Source: Nitrospirota bacterium
GTDB taxonomy: Bacteria > Nitrospirota > Thermodesulfovibrionia > Thermodesulfovibrionales > Magnetobacteriaceae
Assembly (NCBI GenBank): GCA_015233485.1
Contig: JADFXO010000081.1
Coordinates: 1,561-12,392, forward strand
Direction: 5' to 3'
Length of the DNA stretch: 10,832 nt
Each line of letters opens with the position of its first letter. The stretch's first letter is position 1. The position numbers and the translations under genes were made by a program. Below are positions 1 to 6,348 of the stretch, one piece after another. Under the pieces are notes generated by a model. It was not told the origin of the DNA and made no database searches. It saw only the letters and a list, made by a program, of their open reading frames with translations.

Positions 1-69
1 ATGACAACAATCTACGCAACTACCGCTTACTTATGACGGAGAACAAATTTACCGTGGGATAAATAGTTT

Positions 70-97
70 TTGACTTGAACGTAAGATATGTTATAAT
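70..97 (+). promoter_or_regulatory. sigma70-type promoter for the diguanylate cyclase gene
   Basis: A -35 box TTGACT (70-75, five of six consensus bases) and a perfect -10 box TATAAT (92-97) are separated by 16 nt. Transcription would start near 104, about 20 nt before the ATG at 125. No strong Shine-Dalgarno sequence is seen in that short leader; the bases just before the ATG read GGCTGGGACT. The promoter is a direct sequence match; its use is inferred. Confidence 0.72.
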
Positions 98-124
98 GTC
101 AGGGTCGTTGTTCGGGCTGGGACT

Positions 125-2419
125 ATGAAGGTACAAACAAAACTTGCATATAGCCATAGTGTTATAGTGATGCTGTTAATCATCGGCAGTATTACTAGTG
201 TCTTCATATTACAGTCGTTCCGTGACCTGATTCATGATATAGTCGGTTCCAGATATCTTAAAACTATATACATGGACAACATAATGTATGCTGTTAAAGG
301 CATTGATGTGTCAATATATAAGTTGCTTCTTGTTGATGACAACAGTACTGAAGAAACGGACAATATTGATAAATACAAGATAACTATGACAGAAAATATG
401 AGTAAACTGGAGCCTATAGTAAGGACTGATAAGGGCAAATTACTTCTGAAACAAATAAAAGATATACAAAATGATTATTTTTCATTTATACGAGAACAAA
501 ATCGTGCCGTTTCGTTGGTTAATTCACATGAATCAAGGCTGTCGTTATTTGATAAACAATTGCAACATTCCGCTATATTATTGAAGGCAATCGATAATCT
601 TACTGACTATCAAACATATATGATGAGAGAAGGAGAGGCTCACTCAAATAACCAATATTATATGTTCATGGTTATAGTTATGTCTGCGTGTGTGCTGTCA
701 ATTATAATTAGTTTTTTAATTGCGGTAAAGGCGATACGTTCACTTGTTAATCAATTAGGGGCAGAGCCAGAGGATATTATAGAGATATTAGAGAACATCT
801 CGCAGGGCAACCTGCGTGACGAATATGGACTGCGAAAAAATCAAAACAAAACGGGGATCATTAGATATGTAGATATATTGTTAGAGGAACTCAGGGAAAG
901 AGATGGCCTTGTGCAGTCTGAGTTGGCATTAGGGACGCAATTAGAAGAAACTGTTTATGAGCTGAAACGCAGAGATGTATTACAAGAGACAATAAGAAGT
1001 GTCCTTGAAATATCCTTAGAGCATGTTCCTCTTCAAAGTAAATTGCAGAGAATTATGGATATTATCGTCTCTATCCCAGGCATAAGCATTGAACAAAAAG
1101 GATGTATACACCTAAAAGTAGATGGCGCGGAAGAGTTAATGATGGTTGCGCAAAGAAATCTGCATGAACATTTATTAACATCATGTGCGCGATTAAAATA
1201 TGGACAATGCCTATGCGGTATAGCTGCCAGCACAGGTAAAACAGTATTTTCCAATAAGCTTGACGATTTACATTCTGTTGGTTTTGAAGGAATGCACGAA
1301 CATGGACACTACTGCATTCCTATAAAATCCGGTAGCAATATATTAGGCGTATTATGTCTGTACGTTAGGCATAATCATGAAAGAAACAAGTTGGAAGAGG
1401 ATTCCTTTACATCTATAACAAACTCGATTGCAGCGATAATTGAACATGGAAAAGGTGAGGATTCTGTCAGGCGAATCAATAAATTTACTCAGACAGTACT
1501 TAACAGTATAAACGACTCCATCACGGTGATAGACGTCAAAGATTTGACAATTGTCAGTGCCAATAACACCTTCATGAGGGAGTATAAACTTATGGGGGCT
1601 GATGTAGTAGGCAGACATTGTTATGAAATTACGCATAAGGTCTCTGAGCCTTGTAATCAGCAGGAATACTCGTGTCCTGTTATGAATATGTTACGAACGG
1701 GTGAGCACGCAATGAGCGAGCACCTGCACTATGATGAAAATGGAAAGGAAGTCTATGTCTCTTGCTCGGCGTCGCCAATAAAAGATGAGGCAGGTAATAT
1801 AGTACAATGTGTTTATGTACTCAAAAACATATCTCAGAGAAAATTCTATGAAAAGCAGCTCCAGCAGCTCGCGCACTATGATGTGGTTACTGCTCTGCCT
1901 AACCGGATATTACTTTTGGATAGATTAAACATCGCAATTGAATTTTCCACGCGAGAAGGCAACATGATGGCGTTACTATTTATAGATTTAGATAAATTTA
2001 AGGCGGTTAACGATACTTATGGACATGAAACCGGAGATATGCTGCTTAAAGAAGTTTCAACAAGGTTATTAAGCAATGTCAGAAAATCAGATACGGTTTC
2101 CCGCGTTGGCGGAGATGAGTTTATTATTATACTTACTAAAGTAAGTGGAAAGGTCGATGCTGGATTGATTGCAGATAAGATTATTGGATCATTAAATAAA
2201 CCATTTTTAGTGAATGGGCATGAATGCCGTATTGGCGCCAGTATTGGCATAGAGTTATATCCCTTTAGCGATGTAGATTATGAAATCGCTAACGTTACCG
2301 ATGTCCTTATTAAAAGGGCCGATATGGCAATGTATAAGGCAAAAGAACTTGGTAAGAACAGATTCGAGTATTACACCAGCGACTTGAGTGATGAAAGAGA
2401 GAACCCTGTACTTGAATAG
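125..2419 (+). CDS. Membrane-bound diguanylate cyclase with periplasmic sensor, GAF, PAS and GGDEF domains
   Basis: This 764-residue protein should make cyclic di-GMP from two GTP at the inner membrane. A transmembrane helix (about 13-31) and a second (about 178-203) flank a mainly helical periplasmic sensor of about 145 residues, resembling the four-helix-bundle sensors of chemoreceptors. A HAMP-like linker follows (LGAEPEDIIEIL near 211-222), then a helical stretch to about 290, a GAF domain (about 300-440, with the GQCLCGIAASTGK segment at 360-372), a PAS domain (about 455-570) and the catalytic domain (about 585-750). The active-site motif GGDEF is intact at 662-666, and the RxxD product-inhibition site (R653-D656) lies five residues before it, so both catalysis and feedback inhibition look possible. 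There is no EAL domain. Cysteines 354, 362, 364 and 397 in the GAF and 499, 510 and 517 in the PAS are notable. The stimulus is unknown. The gene is AT-rich compared with the one-carbon genes to its right and has its own promoter. Confidence 0.93.
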   Translation: MKVQTKLAYSHSVIVMLLIIGSITSVFILQSFRDLIHDIVGSRYLKTIYMDNIMYAVKGIDVSIYKLLLVDDNSTEETDNIDKYKITMTENMSKLEPIVRTDKGKLLLKQIKDIQNDYFSFIREQNRAVSLVNSHESRLSLFDKQLQHSAILLKAIDNLTDYQTYMMREGEAHSNNQYYMFMVIVMSACVLSIIISFLIAVKAIRSLVNQLGAEPEDIIEILENISQGNLRDEYGLRKNQNKTGIIRYVDILLEELRERDGLVQSELALGTQLEETVYELKRRDVLQETIRSVLEISLEHVPLQSKLQRIMDIIVSIPGISIEQKGCIHLKVDGAEELMMVAQRNLHEHLLTSCARLKYGQCLCGIAASTGKTVFSNKLDDLHSVGFEGMHEHGHYCIPIKSGSNILGVLCLYVRHNHERNKLEEDSFTSITNSIAAIIEHGKGEDSVRRINKFTQTVLNSINDSITVIDVKDLTIVSANNTFMREYKLMGADVVGRHCYEITHKVSEPCNQQEYSCPVMNMLRTGEHAMSEHLHYDENGKEVYVSCSASPIKDEAGNIVQCVYVLKNISQRKFYEKQLQQLAHYDVVTALPNRILLLDRLNIAIEFSTREGNMMALLFIDLDKFKAVNDTYGHETGDMLLKEVSTRLLSNVRKSDTVSRVGGDEFIIILTKVSGKVDAGLIADKIIGSLNKPFLVNGHECRIGASIGIELYPFSDVDYEIANVTDVLIKRADMAMYKAKELGKNRFEYYTSDLSDERENPVLE

Positions 2420-2444
2420 TTCCTTAATTTATTTAGGAATTCCT
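2420..2444 (+). terminator. Weak hairpin just after the diguanylate cyclase stop
   Basis: TTCCTTAA and TTTAGGAA (2420-2439) can pair around a TTTA loop with one mismatch. The sequence then runs into the palindrome AGGAATTCCT (2435-2444). There is no clear downstream T-run, so this is at best a weak or factor-assisted terminator. Confidence 0.25.
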
Positions 2445-2458
2445 GTGAAAATAAACCC

Positions 2459-2487
2459 TTGACATGCGTGCTTACATATGTTTTACT
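2459..2487 (+). promoter_or_regulatory. Candidate promoter for the hypothetical gene at 2574
   Basis: A perfect -35 hexamer TTGACA lies at 2459-2464. The best-spaced -10 is TTTACT (2482-2487, four of six bases, 17-nt spacer). A perfect TATAAT also occurs at 2489-2494, but it would need a 24-nt spacer from the same -35, so which -10 is used is uncertain. Either choice gives a leader of roughly 75-80 nt containing the 13-bp direct repeat. Confidence 0.5.
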
Positions 2488-2505
2488 CTATAATCAGGCA
2501 CAGGG

Positions 2506-2534
2506 CGGCGAACACTGGAGACGGCGAACACTGG
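2506..2534. repeat. Two direct copies of CGGCGAACACTGG
   Basis: The 13-mer CGGCGAACACTGG occurs at 2506-2518 and again, exactly, at 2522-2534, a period of 16 bp. It sits in the leader between the candidate promoter and the hypothetical gene. It could be a pair of binding half-sites on nearly the same DNA face, or a chance tandem duplication. Two copies do not make a CRISPR array. Confidence 0.6.
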
Positions 2535-2573
2535 CAATGAAGTTGAGGCAATACAGAAGGAGCGTGATCGGGT

Positions 2574-2945
2574 ATGCATCTGACAGCTTTAAATACTTTC
2601 GATAGTGTGAATGTAATAAATCACACAGTAAGCGGTTTCGATAGAGATGGTAGCCTCGCCAGACTCGTGAAGTCGGTCTTTGCAAAGTTTATGCTGACAA
2701 AGTTAATACATCAGCTCAACAAGCCGGAGGATACTACGCAATCCTGCGAATCTCTGGACGAATGCCTGAACAATGACGCTATGATCAGAGAAAATATGCT
2801 CATCAAGGATGACTATATTCGTTTGAAGGCATCAATCATGAAGTTCTCGGAGCGTCGCTTTTCACGAATAGAGAGATTTATTTTGAAAAGAGAACTGGAT
2901 AAATTGATGATTATTGTTACCGGCAAGATTGAGCTTTACGAGTAG
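2574..2945 (+). CDS. Hypothetical protein, possibly truncated by an in-frame TAG
   Basis: I do not recognise this 123-residue protein. It has no signal peptide, membrane helix or metal-binding motif. The C-terminal half (about 80-120) is rich in Lys, Arg, Glu and hydrophobic residues in a helical pattern (for example FSERRFSRIERFILKREL), suggesting an all-alpha fold. An AGAAGGAG sequence at 2555-2562 lies 11 nt before the ATG, somewhat far but usable, and a plausible promoter lies upstream, which supports it being a real gene. A GTG nearer that site (2564) opens a different frame that stops soon after. The frame reads on past the TAG at 2943-2945 for another 35 protein-like codons (separate entry), so the original gene may have been longer. 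Its base composition is AT-rich like the cyclase gene before it. It is convergent with thyX. Confidence 0.55.
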   Translation: MHLTALNTFDSVNVINHTVSGFDRDGSLARLVKSVFAKFMLTKLIHQLNKPEDTTQSCESLDECLNNDAMIRENMLIKDDYIRLKASIMKFSERRFSRIERFILKRELDKLMIIVTGKIELYE

Positions 2946-3053
2946 GCGACTAATAAGGATTTTCATAACCTGCTGAGGGATATACTCGATGGTAAAGAAA
3001 AAAGCACATTGCTGCCCGGCCAAGATATAATAGAGCATTTACGCTCATTGTAA
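2946..3053 (+). other. In-frame continuation of the hypothetical gene after its TAG
   Basis: Directly after the TAG at 2943-2945 the same frame stays open for 35 codons to a TAA at 3051-3053. It encodes a stretch with amphipathic helix character, including NKDFHNLLRDILDGKEKS and then LPGQDIIEHLRSL. This could be the original C-terminus cut off by a nonsense change (CAG, AAG or GAG to TAG), rare readthrough, or chance: a 35-codon open run is not rare enough to prove coding. Confidence 0.35.
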
Positions 3054-3148
3054 CCAGTGTTTTATTTGATACAAAGAATTCGCTATTTTGATAGGTTATA
3101 TAAGGATTTAAAAAAGAAATTTCGTAATATAACGGGTGAGTAGAATCT

Positions 3149-3299
3149 AAATCTGTCATTCCTGCGAAAGCAGGAATCCAGTTTTTGCTGATAACAGTTA
3201 AACGCAAAAATATTTTTATATATTTATTAATGTGTTGCATGAGATATAAATCTATTTTATTCAGGACTGGATTCCTGCCTTCGCAGGAATGACAGACTT
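3149..3299. repeat. Inverted pair of REP-like hairpins around an AT-rich core
   Basis: The left arm (3153-3182) begins CTGTCATTCCTGCGAAAGCA. The right arm (3266-3295) is its inverted copy over 30 nt with one difference (GAAA versus GAAG in the centre), and weaker matching extends to 3149 and 3299. Each arm is itself a hairpin: the stem ATTCCTGC/GCAGGAAT is 8 bp, closed in the left arm by a GAAA (GNRA-type) loop. The 83-nt core between the arms is AT-rich and shows no gene. Repeats of this type (TCATTCC...GGAATCC) are dispersed in many bacterial genomes and are probably mobilised in trans. Here the element lies between the tails of two convergent genes, where it could end or protect transcripts from both sides. 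The rest of 3054-3343 shows nothing else I can support. Confidence 0.85.
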
Positions 3300-3343
3300 G
3301 TTAATATTACTCATTTGGCTGCAACTTGGTATAACAACTAAAA

Positions 3344-4096
3344 TTATTGCGATATCCTGTACTTGCTGCGAACCTCTGTTAACTTGCCGCAGGCCATAGC
3401 GCCCTCGGCACAGTTGCCGCTAACGCAGTCAGGGCCGGCTGTTGAGAAAATCGTTGGAGATACCGTCTGCACAAGCCTGAGCATCTCGTCTGCCACGGCG
3501 TGGATTTCCCACTGCGCCCGATTGCAGCAGCGCTGCCTGAAAAAATGAAGCAGTTCGCGGGCATTCATGGTTGCGATTATCTTGGTCTCGCAGGCGTTTG
3601 GAAGCACAAACCGTGCGTCCTGATTGCCTAACTCACCTTCAAAGCCGAGTTCATTCAATCTTTTCGATATTTGTGCATAGGTGGACTGTGCCTCTTTCAT
3701 AAAGTCATTAAATATCTTTTTAAGGGCCTTGTCCGAGCCTATAGACAGCGGCACTATGTAGTCTAATGTGTCGTCTTCGCCTGTTTGTCCCGTCAGCATA
3801 GAGACATAGCGCTGGGATTGCTGGCTATAGGAGGCAAGCCTGTGGCGCACTAATTGGTGTGAACACGCCCGCGATATGCCCTCGATGGCAAATGTAAAGG
3901 ATGAGTGCTCAATTGGGCTTAGGTGGCCCATATCCATCAGCTTTTGTATAAAACCACGCTGGTCCTTTTTCGTTATTTTTTCCTTCAGCCCCTGTATATC
4001 TGAAGGGCTGTAGCAGAGCTTGGCGGCCATTGCCACTAATTCCTCCGGCTCCGGGGTATGTCTTAACAGCATTACCTTTAGTTTTGTCTCACCCAT
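3344..4096 (-). CDS. thyX: FAD-dependent thymidylate synthase ThyX
   Basis: ThyX methylates dUMP to dTMP using methylene-THF as carbon donor and reduced FAD as hydride carrier, leaving THF rather than dihydrofolate. The signature RHR-x7-S is present (R84-H85-R86 ... S94, reading RHRLASYSQQS), along with the C-terminal block ELLHFFRQRC...AQWEIH (about 181-199). The length of 250 residues is normal. I chose the ATG at 4094-4096 because TAGGAA lies about 8 nt upstream and homology begins there; an in-frame ATG at 4150 would lie inside panB and adds an unsupported extension. The gene starts 10 nt after the panB stop and is the last of the metF-panB-thyX series. The C-terminus carries a small cysteine cluster (C224, C229, C236). 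No thyA is seen in the window. Confidence 0.96.
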   Translation of the reverse strand: MGETKLKVMLLRHTPEPEELVAMAAKLCYSPSDIQGLKEKITKKDQRGFIQKLMDMGHLSPIEHSSFTFAIEGISRACSHQLVRHRLASYSQQSQRYVSMLTGQTGEDDTLDYIVPLSIGSDKALKKIFNDFMKEAQSTYAQISKRLNELGFEGELGNQDARFVLPNACETKIIATMNARELLHFFRQRCCNRAQWEIHAVADEMLRLVQTVSPTIFSTAGPDCVSGNCAEGAMACGKLTEVRSKYRISQ

Positions 4097-4106
4097 TGTG
4101 TTGTTC

Positions 4107-4907
4107 CTAACTAAAACTTTCTTTGGTGGAAGGGAAAATCCCTTTTTCAACTTCCTCTTTATACTGTTTCAGGGCGTTGAGGGTCTCGCCTTTTAAATTA
4201 GCGTATCGCTTTACGAATTTTGGTACAAACCTCTCGAAAAGCCCCAGTACGTCATGAAGCACGAGGATTTGTCCATCGCAGTCAGTGCCGGCCCCTATGC
4301 CGATTGTGGCAATGGACAAGGAGGAGGTTATCTGGCCGGCCAATACGCTGGGCATCGCCTCAAGGACTATGCTGAAGGCGCCCGCGTCCTCAAGTCTTTT
4401 CGCGTCATCTATTAAAATCCTGCCCGCCTCCTCGGTCTTGCCTTGTACTTTGTAGCCGCCCATCCTGTATATCGCCTGCGGGGTAAGCCCTATGTGCGCC
4501 ATCACGGGTATCTCGGCGCGCACTATCGCCTTCACCTGCGCCACGATTTCGCTGCCGCCCTCTATTTTAATTGCCTGGGCGCCGGATTCCTTTATAAATC
4601 GGGCAGCGTTTCTCACCGCGTCCTCAACCGAAACCTGATACGACATAAAGGGCATATCCCCTATTACCATCGATTTCTCAACCGCGCGCGACACAAGCCG
4701 CGTGTGATAGAGCATCTCGTCCATCGTTACAGGCAGGGTGTTCTCAAGCCCCTGCACTACCATCGCAAGGGAATCTCCAACTAACACGCCGTCAAAGCCG
4801 ACCTCATCAACTATGCGCCCAAACGTATAGTCATAGGCCGTTATCAGCGTGAGCTTCTGGCCCTTTTGTTTTTTATCCCTGAAATGCTGTATCGTCGCCC
4901 TTGGCAT
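4107..4907 (-). CDS. panB: 3-methyl-2-oxobutanoate hydroxymethyltransferase (ketopantoate synthase)
   Basis: PanB transfers a hydroxymethyl group from 5,10-methylene-THF to alpha-ketoisovalerate, the first step of pantothenate and hence coenzyme A synthesis. The 266 residues match the usual length. Metal ligands and catalytic residues appear where expected: D45 in LVGDSLAMV, D84 in IGDMPFMSY, E116 in IKIEGG, and the probable general base E183 in VLEAMPS. The start MPRATIQHF is at the family's usual position, just before the TAYDY motif (23-27). The Shine-Dalgarno sequence is poor (GGCGGGAT, about 13 nt away), but the gene begins only 5 nt after the metF stop, so translational coupling is likely. 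Its presence beside metF and thyX groups three enzymes that use the same folate intermediate. Confidence 0.97.
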   Translation of the reverse strand: MPRATIQHFRDKKQKGQKLTLITAYDYTFGRIVDEVGFDGVLVGDSLAMVVQGLENTLPVTMDEMLYHTRLVSRAVEKSMVIGDMPFMSYQVSVEDAVRNAARFIKESGAQAIKIEGGSEIVAQVKAIVRAEIPVMAHIGLTPQAIYRMGGYKVQGKTEEAGRILIDDAKRLEDAGAFSIVLEAMPSVLAGQITSSLSIATIGIGAGTDCDGQILVLHDVLGLFERFVPKFVKRYANLKGETLNALKQYKEEVEKGIFPSTKESFS

Positions 4908-4912
4908 TTTAT

Positions 4913-5794
4913 CTATAACAATCCCGCCCTTTCAAGAATCGTGGGAACTTTGTCCTCCATGCCGATGGCCATTATATGCACGCCGTCGCAGATTTTCTCT
5001 TCCCTGAGCTGCCTAATATGCCGCGCCGTGATGCTCAACCCCGTGTCGAGGGCCTTTTCCTTACCGGCTGCCTTGAGTTCAGCTATCAGCTCCGGTGGAA
5101 CTTTTATGCCGGGTACGTTGTTGTTTAGGAAATTCGCCATGCCGACGCTTTTTAGTACCACGAGACCGGCCATGACCTTCGTGTTCAACTTTCTGGCAAA
5201 TGCCATAAATTCTTTAAACTTCTCTATGTCGTAGATGGCCTGCGTCTGGAAGAAATTAGCGCCCGCCCTGACCTTTTTCTCGAATTTCATCAACTGTGGC
5301 TCAAGGGGGTTTGCCTCAGGGGTTACTACCGCGCCCTGGAAAAAACTCGTCGCGCCCTTCATTTCATTTCCAGACATGTCCTTGCCCTTGTTCAAAGAAT
5401 CAACGACCTGAAGGAGCTGGACGGACTCGATGTCATAGACAGACTTCGCCCCCTTCTGGTCGCCCGCCGTTACATGGTCGCCGGTCATGCACAGGACATT
5501 GTGTATGCCAAGGACAGAGGCGCCTATAAGGTCTGACTGCAGCGCTATACGGTTTCTGTCGCGGCAGGTCATCTGAAGAATCGGCTCAAGTCCCTGTTCC
5601 ATTGCTATTTTACATACGGCAAGCGAACATATCCTCATCACGGCGGACTGATTGTCCGTAACATTTACCGCGTCGATCTTACCCTTTAGTATGTGCATAT
5701 CGTGTATCATCGTTGCTATATCGGTACCCTTTGGGGGACCGACCTCGGCTGTGACGACAAACTTACCGGATTCGACGGCTTCTTTAAAACTCAT
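4913..5794 (-). CDS. metF: Methylene-tetrahydrofolate reductase, MetF catalytic subunit
   Basis: MetF reduces 5,10-methylene-THF to 5-methyl-THF on FAD. In Wood-Ljungdahl bacteria the methyl group then goes to the corrinoid protein and acetyl-CoA synthase. The 293-residue TIM-barrel sequence carries the catalytic Glu in TAEVGPPKG (E17), VTDNQ (46-50), the MTCRDRNR block (75-82), TGDH (104-107) and FFQTQAIYD (181-189). I start it at the ATG at 5792-5794 because GGAGAG lies just upstream at good spacing; an in-frame ATG at 5869 only adds residues unlike the family. It is a short MetF without the C-terminal regulatory domain of the eukaryotic enzyme, the type that usually works with MetV. The metV gene lies 1.7 kb upstream, beyond the toxin-antitoxin island. 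metF appears to have its own promoter and leader. Confidence 0.96.
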   Translation of the reverse strand: MSFKEAVESGKFVVTAEVGPPKGTDIATMIHDMHILKGKIDAVNVTDNQSAVMRICSLAVCKIAMEQGLEPILQMTCRDRNRIALQSDLIGASVLGIHNVLCMTGDHVTAGDQKGAKSVYDIESVQLLQVVDSLNKGKDMSGNEMKGATSFFQGAVVTPEANPLEPQLMKFEKKVRAGANFFQTQAIYDIEKFKEFMAFARKLNTKVMAGLVVLKSVGMANFLNNNVPGIKVPPELIAELKAAGKEKALDTGLSITARHIRQLREEKICDGVHIMAIGMEDKVPTILERAGLL

Positions 5795-5932
5795 ATCTGG
5801 CTCTCCTTTTTTCACAAATCTCACTGTCAGTGTCCTGAATCCGGTTATCGTCATGCAACCGGTTATCAAGGCATTCAGAAAAATGCCTCTTCATCATGTG
5901 GTTGTCCGCCTATTTCAGCGTTATCCCCTTCA
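5795..5932 (-). promoter_or_regulatory. Leader of metF with direct repeats, a dyad and a hairpin
   Basis: From the predicted transcription start near 5932 to the metF ATG there are about 138 nt. In this leader GATAACCGG occurs twice (minus strand at 5859-5867 and 5841-5849, period 18), overlapping the palindrome AACCGGTT (5857-5864). AGGCATT/AATGCCT (5869-5875 and 5882-5888) forms a 7-bp hairpin with a 6-nt loop. CACTG and CAGTG (5822-5832) form a short dyad. A 37-codon frame (5784-5897) begins with two ATGs and ends inside the first codons of metF. The layout suits a regulated leader, but I do not recognise a known riboswitch. Confidence 0.4.
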
Positions 5933-5938
5933 CGCGGT

Positions 5939-5967
5939 ATTATATCATATCCACCCGGTATTTTAAA
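5939..5967 (-). promoter_or_regulatory. Extended -10 promoter for metF-panB-thyX
   Basis: On the minus strand a perfect -10 TATAAT (5939-5944) is preceded by TGA, giving an extended -10 TGnTATAAT. A -35 TTTAAA (5962-5967, four of six bases) lies 17 nt upstream. It would allow metF-panB-thyX to be transcribed although the toxin-antitoxin island separates them from the upstream folate genes. Confidence 0.65.
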
Positions 5968-6093
5968 ACGACGCCTTTCTTTCCAGAAACTCCGCAGAAG
6001 CGGCCTCAAAGCGTGCCAGGAATTTTGGCGCTATGAAAAAGTTCGCTTTTTTGTGTCCGATGGGGTAAAATAAGAATAGAATCGGAGGTGTTT
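5963..6093 (-). pseudogene. Possible C-terminal remnant of an unknown gene at the island edge
   Basis: The minus strand is open from the edge of the antitoxin gene to a TAA at 5963-5965 and reads YPIGHKKANFFIAPKFLARF, then EAASAEFLERKASF. The composition looks like a real helical protein tail. In this frame a stop lies right at the antitoxin start, so no 5' part remains, and none is seen on the other side of the island. I do not recognise the family. It may be the end of a gene once located between metV and metF, or a chance open frame. Confidence 0.3.
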
Positions 6094-6342
6094 ATGGCAG
6101 CCCAAACATTCATAATCGACTTACCAGATGATCTTCCGGCGGCAGTAGTCAAGGAAGTGGATACTGTGTATCTAAAGGAGGCTGTAGCGGCCCTCCTGTA
6201 TCATGCTGGTAAAATTTCTGAAAAGCAGGCTTGTATAATTATCGGCAAGACACGGCGCGAATTTGAAGATTTATTGCCAAAGTTTGGATTTTCTGTTTTA
6301 TCGGACAGCGAGGCGAATTTGGCAGTAGAGTTTAATTCTTAA
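6094..6342 (+). CDS. UPF0175-family antitoxin
   Basis: This 82-residue protein resembles the UPF0175 family: a short N-terminal strand (FIIDLPDDL), then KEAVAALLYHAGKISEKQAC and a helix-turn-helix-like segment IIGKTRREFEDLLPKFGFSV. Members usually sit directly before a DUF3368 PIN toxin, as here (6-nt gap), and are taken to bind DNA and neutralise that partner. I chose the ATG at 6094, five nt after a GGAGG sequence (6084-6088); a GTG at 6088 overlaps that ribosome site and is unlikely. Upstream only a weak -10-like TAAAAT (6066-6071) is visible, with no convincing -35. The gene is on the opposite strand to the surrounding one-carbon genes. The family call is from pattern memory, not a search. 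Confidence 0.8.
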   Translation: MAAQTFIIDLPDDLPAAVVKEVDTVYLKEAVAALLYHAGKISEKQACIIIGKTRREFEDLLPKFGFSVLSDSEANLAVEFNS

Positions 6343-6348
6343 AAATAC

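Noticed and set aside
1..61. Short frame ATG to TGA (1-36) at the left edge
   Set aside because: Eleven codons with no recognisable features; it could be the end of an upstream gene but nothing supports this.
2506..2534. CRISPR-like repeat
   Set aside because: Only two 13-bp copies with a 3-bp gap; no spacers or further units.
2950..3240. Minus-strand open frame of 96 codons
   Set aside because: It contains NWIPAFAGMT, the usual spurious translation of this hairpin repeat, and has no other protein character.
4097..4150. Longer thyX start at an ATG inside panB
   Set aside because: The added 18 residues do not look like ThyX, while the ATG at 4096 has its own ribosome site and matches the family start.
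5795..5869. Longer metF start at 5869
   Set aside because: GGAGAG directly before the ATG at 5794 and family likeness beginning there decide for the shorter form.
5693..6073. Plus-strand open frame of 126 codons before the antitoxin
   Set aside because: It runs antisense to metF and the metF promoter region, has no ribosome site and no family-like motif.
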